Below, in pieces: positions 34,486-39,822 of a DNA stretch of 39,888 bases. Under the pieces are notes generated by a model that worked only from the letters and a program-made list of their open reading frames with translations, did no database searches and had not been told where the DNA came from. The stretch is from Tepidibacillus decaturensis (GTDB lineage: Bacteria > Bacillota > Bacilli > Tepidibacillales > Tepidibacillaceae), in NCBI RefSeq assembly GCF_001561915.1, contig NZ_LSKU01000001.1:356149-396036 (forward strand), in the 5' to 3' direction. The translations under genes were made by a program, and so were the position numbers. How positions within the stretch are numbered: position 1 is the first letter of the stretch; each line of letters opens with the position of its first letter.

Positions 34486-34510
34486 AAAGCCGGCATAAAC
34501 CGGCAATTTT
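34486..34510. terminator. Terminator after the rhodanese gene
   Basis: GCCGG (34489-34493) pairs with CCGGC (34500-34504); short but GC-rich, with A/T-rich flanks on both sides. Confidence 0.5.
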
Positions 34511-34600
34511 AAATGTTCAAGTATAACTTTCTTTTCATTATTGTGGGCTATCTTAACCATGATTAACTTTACCGTTTCCCCTGAAATAGTAGAAAGAGTT

Positions 34601-34930
34601 TTAGATATATTTGATTCCCCCTTCTTCTGTTACAACTTTTCCTGTCCAATCCAACATTCCGCCAACAATATTTTTCACTTTTTTAAATCCTTGATGTAGT
34701 AAAAACAGTGTTGCATATTCACTACGATTACCACTACGACAAACGATGAGATATTCTTCTTGTTTATCTAATTCCTGATATCGATAACCTAATGTTCCTA
34801 ATGGAATAAGGATCGCTCCAGGAATATGTCCATTCACAAATTCGAAGTCTTCGCGTACGTCAATGATCTTTACATTGTCGCCATTTTTCAATCTTTTTCT
34901 AACTTCTTCAGTACTAATTTGATAATCCAT
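34601..34930 (-). CDS. Single-domain rhodanese (sulfurtransferase)
   Basis: 109 aa, one rhodanese fold. The catalytic Cys64 lies in the loop CRSGNRS, which forms the persulfide intermediate; IIDVRE and GHIPGAI are the other family motifs. It is cytosolic, without a signal peptide. Together with tauE on the same strand and matching promoters, it suggests detoxification or transfer of sulfane sulfur. GGAGGG ribosome site. Confidence 0.93.
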   Translation of the reverse strand: MDYQISTEEVRKRLKNGDNVKIIDVREDFEFVNGHIPGAILIPLGTLGYRYQELDKQEEYLIVCRSGNRSEYATLFLLHQGFKKVKNIVGGMLDWTGKVVTEEGGIKYI

Positions 34931-35054
34931 TTTGCTATTCCCTCCTTTTTATCTCTACATATTAGATAAGATTTAGTTAAAAATTCAACATATATTACTA
35001 TTTAAACTATGAATATAGTAAAAATAAATTAAACAAAAAAGCAGATTTAATATT

Positions 35055-35096
35055 TATACGGGTATATAGTTTAAAGATAAAATAGAAAAAAGTCAA
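35055..35096 (-). promoter_or_regulatory. Promoter and candidate CstR-type operator of the rhodanese gene
   Basis: On the minus strand TTGACT (35091-35096), 17-bp spacer, TAAACT (35068-35073), then TATACCCGTATA (35055-35066) 1 bp downstream. This duplicates the tauE promoter layout. The leader to the start codon would be about 125 nt; a weaker promoter nearer the gene is possible. Confidence 0.7.
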
Positions 35097-35204
35097 TCGA
35101 GAAAGCATTACATTTCGATTATCAACTTTTGACAAATATAGCATGTTTTATTTTTTACCTAATATATATGAATCAGAGGATGTGAAAAGAGGTGGTTAGT
35201 CAAA

Positions 35205-35789
35205 ATGTCTTATGCTTTTTGGGTTTTTGTTGCCATAATTGTGCTGCTTTCGATCGCAGTCATTCTCTATGTAGTAAGAAAACGCGAAAAGATTACCTGT
35301 ATGACAGGGATGATGATTGCGATGACATTGGGAATGATGGTGGGAATATTATCTGGAACATTGATTGGAATTCTCTATGCCGGTAATCTATTTTTTTCTA
35401 CATTAATTGCGATGGCCATTGGTGGTGCTGTTGGATTAATTACAGGAGCTCCTGTCACATTGATGGCAATGATGGATGGATTGCTTTCAGGTTTAATGGG
35501 AGGTATGATGGGAGCCATGCTAGGAGATATGATTTCCACAAGTAAACCAGACACGATGATGAAGATCTTGCTTGTACTGTTTATAGGGATTATTTTAATT
35601 CTGTTTTACATGATGATTGATGAATTAAATAAAGGAGATCAACCTCGTTTTTTTCGAAACCCACTATTGATGGGGATGATCATTCTTGTGTTTTTCTTTC
35701 TTTTTAACCAGATGGGACATATTGTGACTGTTGAATCAGAAATGGAGCAAAACAATCATAATCATCTAGAAATGGAGCAGAGAAAATAA
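35205..35789 (+). CDS. Met-rich multi-pass membrane protein, unknown function
   Basis: 194 aa with about six hydrophobic segments. Gly/Met-rich helices occur in the middle (LSGLMGGMMGAMLGDM), and the C-terminal tail is hydrophilic and His/Asn-rich (NNHNHLEMEQ). I do not recognise a family. Clustered Met in membrane helices plus His in the tail would suit soft-metal handling, but that is only a suggestion. It is monocistronic: a terminator follows, and it lies next to the rhodanese module in divergent orientation and upstream of the SHOCT cluster. Confidence 0.75.
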   Translation: MSYAFWVFVAIIVLLSIAVILYVVRKREKITCMTGMMIAMTLGMMVGILSGTLIGILYAGNLFFSTLIAMAIGGAVGLITGAPVTLMAMMDGLLSGLMGGMMGAMLGDMISTSKPDTMMKILLVLFIGIILILFYMMIDELNKGDQPRFFRNPLLMGMIILVFFFLFNQMGHIVTVESEMEQNNHNHLEMEQRK

Positions 35790-35808
35790 CTAAAAAAATT
35801 CTTTAAAT

Positions 35809-35842
35809 CCTGAGTGTTCAATGAATATTCAGGTTTTTTTTG
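35809..35842 (+). terminator. Terminator after the Met-rich membrane protein gene
   Basis: CCTGAGTGTTCA and TGAATATTCAGG (35809-35833) pair with G-U wobbles, followed by T8. Confidence 0.82.
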
Positions 35843-35977
35843 CTTTCTTTACAGATTCTCCATACTCTTTGGGAAAGATGGAATCATCACCACCAAAATT
35901 TAGCCAAATTTTCTAAACAAAATAAATGGGAAAGAAATCTCCCTTGAAATTGGTGGAATTGGCGAAAAACAGCGGTT
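35843..35977. other. Gap ahead of the SHOCT operon promoters
   Basis: No gene recognised. One frame reads KINGKEISLEIGGIGEKQRF before a stop (about 35920-35980), protein-like but without start or ribosome site; possibly a remnant. The promoters and operators of the SHOCT operon follow. Confidence 0.3.
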
Positions 35978-36013
35978 TTGACATGACAGGAAGAATAATT
36001 AGAATGATTCTAA
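35978..36013 (+). promoter_or_regulatory. Promoter P1 of the SHOCT operon with a PerR/Fur-type box
   Basis: TTGACA (35978-35983), 16-bp spacer, TAGAAT (36000-36005). The -10 is embedded in TTAGAATGATTCTAA (35999-36013), a perfect 7-1-7 inverted repeat with the AATNATT core of Fur-superfamily boxes. It is closest to the PerR form (TTAnAATnATTnTAA). Binding would block P1, so induction by peroxide or metal limitation is predicted. Confidence 0.72.
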
Positions 36014-36026
36014 AAAAATTAAATTC

Positions 36027-36063
36027 TTCATTTTTTCTTCATTTTTGCTCGTTATTCTATAAC
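36027..36063 (+). promoter_or_regulatory. Promoter P2 of the SHOCT operon with 11-bp direct repeats
   Basis: TTCATTTTTTC (36027-36037) and TTCATTTTTGC (36038-36048) are tandem 11-bp repeats; the second starts 20 bp before TATAAC (36058-36063). The same arrangement precedes the genes at 37086 and 38137. Eleven-bp direct repeats over the -35 are typical of OmpR-family response regulators. Confidence 0.6.
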
Positions 36064-36128
36064 TGTAAAGAAGATAGCACCTTAAAGGGAGCAAAAAAAC
36101 AAATAAATGAAAAAAGGAGGAAAAAGAA

Positions 36129-36317
36129 ATGTTACTTTTGCTTATTTTGGTGATTGGGTTTTATCTATATAAAACAGGTGAACTTCAAAATATCTTAAAC
36201 AAGATTCAAGGAAATGGAAGTAATAATTCGAATGAGGCAAGACGGATCATTGATATTCGTTTTGCAAAAGGTGAAATCTCTGCAGAAGAGTATAACAAGT
36301 TAAAAAATATTTTGTAA
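36129..36317 (+). CDS. SHOCT-domain small membrane protein 1
   Basis: 62 aa. An N-terminal hydrophobic helix (residues 1-14) is followed by a Gly/Asn/Ser linker (~28-35) and the SHOCT domain (ARRIIDIRFAKGEISAEEYN, ~37-62). It is predicted to be a bitopic protein with the SHOCT tail in the cytoplasm. AAAAAAGGAGG is an excellent ribosome site. First gene of a likely operon with the genes at 36389 and 36773. The family function is unknown; SHOCT is thought to mediate oligomerisation or protein contacts. Confidence 0.85.
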   Translation: MLLLLILVIGFYLYKTGELQNILNKIQGNGSNNSNEARRIIDIRFAKGEISAEEYNKLKNIL

Positions 36318-36388
36318 TTTTGTAACAAACTATTTGAATTCCCTTTAGGGTTATCTCCATTAAAACAAAGTAAAAGGAGGAAACGAAG

Positions 36389-36754
36389 ATGATGTTTGGC
36401 GGAGGACATATGGGCGGTTTTGGAGGACCAGGCTTCGGTGGATATGGAAATGGATATGGGTATAATAATGGCTGGGGATATGGTCCCGGCGGTGGATATG
36501 GAAATGGATTTGGTTATGGAATGATGTCTGGTTGGAATCTAACAGGAATTTTATTCCTCGTACTTGTTGGATTTCTTGTCTACCTTTTGATTAAAAGAAG
36601 TAAGCAACATGGTGCATTTTCGCAACCAAGTCAACTTCTAGCACCTACAAAAGCAACTTCAAATGAAGCAGTAGAAATAGCCAAGCTTAGATATGTTCGT
36701 GGGGAAATTTCTTATGACGAATATCAAGAAATTGTAAAAGTCATCAATTCATAA
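36389..36754 (+). CDS. SHOCT-domain membrane protein 2 with Gly/Tyr-rich head
   Basis: 121 aa. Residues 1-47 are a low-complexity Gly/Tyr/Asn/Met stretch (GYGNGYGYNNGWGYGPGGGY), ~48-68 a membrane helix (LTGILFLVLVGFLVYLLI), and ~90-121 the SHOCT domain (EIAKLRYVRGEISYDEYQEI). The head would face outside. AAAGGAGG lies 8 nt before ATG 36389. It is the largest of the SHOCT proteins in the cluster. Confidence 0.85.
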   Translation: MMFGGGHMGGFGGPGFGGYGNGYGYNNGWGYGPGGGYGNGFGYGMMSGWNLTGILFLVLVGFLVYLLIKRSKQHGAFSQPSQLLAPTKATSNEAVEIAKLRYVRGEISYDEYQEIVKVINS

Positions 36755-36772
36755 TGAAAGGGGATTGGACAA

Positions 36773-37003
36773 GTGCTAAATTTAATTCTAACGATTATTG
36801 TTGCCTATTACCTTATCAAAACTGGAGATTTATTTAAACTTCTAAGAAAAGCACAGAAATTTGTGACTGAGTTTTTCACTTCCATCAAGCAAGAGACGCA
36901 AAGTAGCAAAAAAACAGAAGATCCAGTTGAGATCTTAAAAGTCCGTTTTGCTAAAGGTGAAATTAGTCAAAGTGAATTCGAAAAAATGAAAGAAAGTTTT
37001 TAA
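36773..37003 (+). CDS. SHOCT-domain small membrane protein 3
   Basis: 76 aa. An N-terminal membrane helix (residues 1-17) is followed by a basic amphipathic helix (FKLLRKAQKFVTEFFTSIKQ) and the SHOCT domain (VEILKVRFAKGEISQSEFEK). GTG 36773 follows AAAGGGGA at 8 nt. It shares the ...YLIKTGDLF start with protein 1 (FYLYKTGELQ), suggesting duplication. No terminator was seen before the next promoter. Confidence 0.83.
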   Translation: MLNLILTIIVAYYLIKTGDLFKLLRKAQKFVTEFFTSIKQETQSSKKTEDPVEILKVRFAKGEISQSEFEKMKESF

Positions 37004-37005
37004 GT

Positions 37006-37042
37006 TCCATAAAGTCTTCATAATTGAGTGTTACAGTATAAG
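37006..37042 (+). promoter_or_regulatory. Promoter with 11-bp direct repeats ahead of SHOCT protein 4
   Basis: TCCATAAAGTC (37006-37016) and TTCATAATTGA (37017-37027) are 11 bp apart; the second starts 20 bp before TATAAG (37037-37042). A TATAAT also occurs at 37043-37048. The layout equals that at 36027-36063 and 38077-38113. Confidence 0.5.
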
Positions 37043-37085
37043 TATAATAATTTAAGCAAAACTATCATAAATGGAGGTTTTCATC

Positions 37086-37328
37086 ATGGGACCTGGCTTT
37101 GGAGCTTTCGGAGGATGTGGATTAGGAGGTGGATTTGGAATGATGTTCTTAGGTTTGATTGTTATTGGAGTAATCATCTACCTATTGGTTAAAGGGAACC
37201 AAAATGGTACAACAGTAAGAAATGTAACAGCTACAAACTCTGATGCATTAGAAATTGCGAAATCAAGACTAGCTAAAGGTGAAATTACAACCGAAGAATT
37301 TGAAAACATCAAGAAAAACTTATTATAA
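37086..37328 (+). CDS. SHOCT-domain small membrane protein 4 with Gly-rich head
   Basis: 80 aa. A short Gly-rich head (MGPGFGAFGGCGLGGGFG) precedes a membrane helix (residues ~19-36), then a polar linker and the SHOCT domain (EIAKSRLAKGEITTEEFENI). ATG 37086 is used because GGAGG (37073-37077) lies 8 nt upstream; the in-frame ATG at 37071 overlaps that site. It looks like a shortened version of protein 2. The next gene starts 34 bp later and is probably cotranscribed. Confidence 0.83.
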   Translation: MGPGFGAFGGCGLGGGFGMMFLGLIVIGVIIYLLVKGNQNGTTVRNVTATNSDALEIAKSRLAKGEITTEEFENIKKNLL

Positions 37329-37362
37329 GAATATAAATAATGAAAGTGAAAGGAAGAGTATA

Positions 37363-37767
37363 ATGAAAAAGAAATTATTAACTGGTGTATTAGCCACCGC
37401 GTTAGTTTTAGGAGTAGGAACAACTGCATATGTTAGTTATGCTAAAGGAGTCGATTACCGTTCCTTTATGCAACAACAAGGTTTTAACGTAAATCAAATG
37501 GAAGGGTTTATGGAACAACAAGGAATCGATGTAGACCAGATGTATGAATTGATGAATTCTGGTGCAAGTTATGAAGATATGCAAAAGTTTATGCAAGATC
37601 AAAACATCAATTTTGGACAAATGTATAAATATATGCAACAAGTATATCCAGATTTAAAAGCAGATGATTTTAAAGCTCATTATGAAAGCATGCATGGAAC
37701 TGTAGGTTCCTCTAATAGCAATAATTTTACTGGAATGAATGGTTTCAGTGGTATGATGGGTCAATAA
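37363..37767 (+). CDS. Secreted Met/Gln-repeat protein
   Basis: 134 aa. A Sec signal peptide (KKKLLTGVLATALVLGVG, cleavage near SYA-KG, residue ~27) is followed by about five degenerate 13-16-residue repeats. Each begins F/Y/L-M and several have the form FMxxQGI(D/N)xxQM (FMQQQGFNVNQMEG, FMEQQGIDVDQMYE, FMQDQNINFGQMYK). The Ser/Asn/Gly/Met-rich tail ends GMMGQ. I know no family for it. Regular Met suggests binding of Cu(I) or another soft metal, or redox buffering, outside the cell; this is inference. Cotranscribed with SHOCT protein 4 and ended by a terminator. Confidence 0.78.
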   Translation: MKKKLLTGVLATALVLGVGTTAYVSYAKGVDYRSFMQQQGFNVNQMEGFMEQQGIDVDQMYELMNSGASYEDMQKFMQDQNINFGQMYKYMQQVYPDLKADDFKAHYESMHGTVGSSNSNNFTGMNGFSGMMGQ

Positions 37768-37783
37768 AATGATTTCTTTTATA

Positions 37784-37815
37784 AAACAGCAACCTATACA
37801 AGGTTGCTGTTTTTC
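37784..37815 (+). terminator. Terminator after the Met/Gln-repeat gene
   Basis: AAACAGCAACCT (37784-37795) pairs perfectly with AGGTTGCTGTTT (37801-37812), then T. Confidence 0.9.
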
Positions 37816-37822
37816 AAAATGA

Positions 37823-37975
37823 CTACATGCCTGTTTTAAATGTTTTACAATCGGTTTCTTCAGATCTTCTTGCCATTTCTTGTTTTGCAACAATATAAAT
37901 AGAGTCAGCATTACACAAATTGCCATCTCCCCAGTAGTGGCAATTCTTTACTTCACATAACACATCTTGAGCCAA
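37823..37975 (-). CDS. DUF1540 protein
   Basis: 50 aa, read from TTG 37975 with AAAGGAGGG 7 nt upstream to TAG 37823. The sequence (QDVLCEVKNCHYWGDGNLCN, then TDCKTF near the end) has the four-Cys pattern of DUF1540: Cys7, Cys12, Cys21 and Cys43, presumably a metal-binding knot. DUF1540 proteins are common in spore-forming Firmicutes; function unknown. A longer minus-strand frame over the same DNA lacks these features and is not the gene. Confidence 0.85.
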   Translation of the reverse strand: MAQDVLCEVKNCHYWGDGNLCNADSIYIVAKQEMARRSEETDCKTFKTGM

Positions 37976-38076
37976 AGTTCTCCCTCCTTTCTTCCTTAAA
38001 ATAAACTGATTAATATTTTTTTATACTTTAATTTTTAGTGCAAATCATATTTTTACAGATTTGGAAATAAAATAGA

Positions 38077-38113
38077 TTCATTCTTTTTTCACACTTTCAG
38101 GGTAAACTAGATA
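38077..38113 (+). promoter_or_regulatory. Promoter with 11-bp direct repeats ahead of SHOCT protein 5
   Basis: TTCATTCTTTT (38077-38087) and TTCACACTTTC (38088-38098) are tandem 11-bp repeats; the second starts 20 bp before TAGATA (38108-38113). Third instance of the arrangement in this window. Confidence 0.5.
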
Positions 38114-38136
38114 ACAAAGAGGGAGGAGGATTTATC

Positions 38137-38379
38137 ATGGGATTAGGATGTATGTTTGGACATTTAATGCATGGTCGTCATTCACATTCAGATCACGATC
38201 AACGTCGATATCAAGAGCAAGAACATCAGCAAAATCATAATCACAACCATAATCATAATGAACATCAAAATCATGGAAAACAATCGTCAGATCCATTAGA
38301 AGTTCTTAAGTTAAGATTTGTTAAAGGGGAAATAACGGAAGAAGAATATCGCAGAATGAAAGAAGTATTAAGTGAATAG
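38137..38379 (+). CDS. SHOCT-domain protein 5 with His-rich linker
   Basis: 80 aa. A short hydrophobic start (MGLGCMFGHLMHG) is followed by a His/Asn/Gln-rich stretch (HSHSDHDQRR, then alternating NH repeats to about residue 48) and the SHOCT domain (EVLKLRFVKGEITEEEYRRM). Unlike the others it has no full membrane helix. The His run could bind Zn, Ni or Cu. GGGAGGAGG ribosome site; own promoter with the shared repeats and own terminator. Confidence 0.84.
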   Translation: MGLGCMFGHLMHGRHSHSDHDQRRYQEQEHQQNHNHNHNHNEHQNHGKQSSDPLEVLKLRFVKGEITEEEYRRMKEVLSE

Positions 38380-38389
38380 ATCGTATGAT

Positions 38390-38429
38390 TGACCATTAGG
38401 ATTTGATCCTATATGGTCATTTTTTTTTT
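38390..38429 (+). terminator. Terminator after SHOCT protein 5
   Basis: TGACCATTAGGAT (38390-38402) pairs with ATCCTATATGGTCA (38406-38419) with a 1-nt bulge, followed by T9-10. Confidence 0.92.
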
Positions 38430-38536
38430 GACTTAAAACAGTGGATTCATACTTTCTACATATTTGCCAAGTAAAAATAATTTATCTCTTATTTTTAAAA
38501 ATAGTTGCAACTAGAAAAATGGAAAGAGGGGTTAAA

Positions 38537-39334
38537 GTGAGGGTTATTTTATTTCATATTGGGAGTTACGGAGTACGGTCTTATGGCTTAGTCGTTGCAT
38601 TAGCAATTTTACTGGGTATGGGTGTTGCATATTTTTTAGCGAGAAACACCAAGTATCGTGATCATGTCGTCAATTTGTCCATGTATAGCATCATTGGAGC
38701 AATTGTTGGCGCCAGAATTTGGCACGTATTTTTCTTTCAATGGCCATATTACTCAAAAAATTTAGATCAAATCTTTACATTTTGGAATGGGGGAATTGCC
38801 ATACAAGGGGCAATTATTGGTGGAATTCTAACCGCTATCATTTATACGAGATACCACAAGCTTAATTTTTGGGAATTGGCTGATATCATGGCTCCGGCAA
38901 TCATTTTGGGACAAGCGGTTGGTCGCATTGCTTGTTTCTTAAATGGAGATGCGTTTGGTGCACCAACTAACTCTGGATTTGGAATCGTTTATCCTCCTGG
39001 AACGATGGCCTATGATACTTATGGTTCACAACCATTGTGGCCTGCAGAAGTTTGGGAAGGACAATGGGATTTGATTGTCTTCGGAATTTTAATTGCATTG
39101 AGAAATGCTAATGTGAAATGGACAACAGGATTTATTTTCTTAGCCTATAATATTCTTTATTCCATTGGACGCTTTTCGCTTGAATTCTTAAGAGGGGACT
39201 CATTTAGATATTTGTTTAATTGGACAGCAGGGCAGTGGACAAGTGTGATCGTTATTTTTCTCTCAATTATTCTTATGGGATATTTATATTACAAAGAGGG
39301 AAAAAATCAAACGATTGTTGGTGAAGTAGCATAG
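38537..39334 (+). CDS. Divergent prolipoprotein diacylglyceryl transferase (Lgt-like)
   Basis: 265 aa, seven or so membrane helices. Lgt features: FWNGGIAIQGAIIGG (the HGG-region), GQAVGRIACFLNGDAFG (Lgt signature, where mainstream Firmicute Lgt has GNFxNQEAFG) and the Arg/Glu segment SIGRFSLEFLRGD. Standard Lgt moves diacylglycerol from phosphatidylglycerol to lipobox Cys. The altered signature and the metal/stress context suggest an accessory paralogue rather than the housekeeping enzyme. GTG 38537 follows AGAGGGG; the frame is open further upstream without a ribosome site. Confidence 0.82.
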   Translation: MRVILFHIGSYGVRSYGLVVALAILLGMGVAYFLARNTKYRDHVVNLSMYSIIGAIVGARIWHVFFFQWPYYSKNLDQIFTFWNGGIAIQGAIIGGILTAIIYTRYHKLNFWELADIMAPAIILGQAVGRIACFLNGDAFGAPTNSGFGIVYPPGTMAYDTYGSQPLWPAEVWEGQWDLIVFGILIALRNANVKWTTGFIFLAYNILYSIGRFSLEFLRGDSFRYLFNWTAGQWTSVIVIFLSIILMGYLYYKEGKNQTIVGEVA

Positions 39335-39377
39335 TTTGCGATCAGTGACTGAGATGGTCATATACCATTTTCATGAG

Positions 39378-39428
39378 ACCCACAAAACAATCGAAGTAGC
39401 TTTTAAGGAAGTTATCACTTTTGTGGGT
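39378..39428 (+). repeat. 51-nt hairpin repeat, copy 2
   Basis: ACCCACAAAA (39378-39387) pairs perfectly with TTTTGTGGGT (39419-39428). Related to the element at 3811-3861 by arm sequence, length and internal blocks. It lies about 45 bp after the Lgt-like gene and may also act as its terminator. Confidence 0.6.
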
Positions 39429-39554
39429 TTCCTTATGTAAAGATTGGTACATTCTACATCGTTTCTTTATATTTACTGGTTATCATTGATAATGAAAAGT
39501 AAAGAATCAAATTAAATTATTGCCTGTTCTAGGCATTGGTGGTGGTTATATGCG

Positions 39555-39806
39555 ATGAAAAAATACTTTTCTGATATTTTAAATATCATATTAATGATTA
39601 TCGGTGTATCATTTTTACTCTTTGTATTAAAAATGATTTGGTTTCCTCCTTCTTCAATGGGTTTAATAATGGATTCAGCAATGATGTACCATCACATGGG
39701 AACATGGCTGAAAGGGACTACTATTTTATTTCTTCTCTTTTTTGGTATTGGAGCACTAATTTGGTTTATTATCGATAAATTTTTGAACAAGTTTAGAAAA
39801 AAGTGA
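39555..39806 (+). CDS. Small two-helix membrane protein with Met/His loop
   Basis: 83 aa. Two membrane helices (residues ~8-27 and ~52-72) flank a loop rich in Met and His (SSMGLIMDSAMMYHHMGTW). Basic C terminus KFLNKFRKK. A weak GGTGGTGG ribosome site precedes ATG 39555. No family recognised. The Met/His loop resembles the composition of the other membrane proteins in this cluster. Confidence 0.65.
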   Translation: MKKYFSDILNIILMIIGVSFLLFVLKMIWFPPSSMGLIMDSAMMYHHMGTWLKGTTILFLLFFGIGALIWFIIDKFLNKFRKK

Positions 39807-39822
39807 GCTCACTCCACTTTTT
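39798..39822 (+). terminator. Terminator overlapping the last gene
   Basis: AAAAAGTG (39798-39805) pairs with CACTTTTT (39815-39822) and overlaps the stop codon at 39804-39806. The remaining bases to 39888 show nothing recognisable. Confidence 0.75.

Noticed and set aside
35926-36153. 75-codon frame ahead of the first SHOCT gene
   Set aside because: It overlaps both promoters, the PerR-like box and the SHOCT start; no ribosome site.
37654-37926. 90-codon minus-strand frame overlapping the Met-repeat gene end
   Set aside because: The DUF1540 gene (37823-37975) in another frame has the ribosome site and conserved Cys; this frame also reads through the terminator and into the repeat gene.
39481-39500. 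Fur box at TTATCATTGATAA ahead of the last gene
   Set aside because: The inverted repeat has the half-sites in the wrong order relative to TGATAATNATTATCA, so the match is poor.
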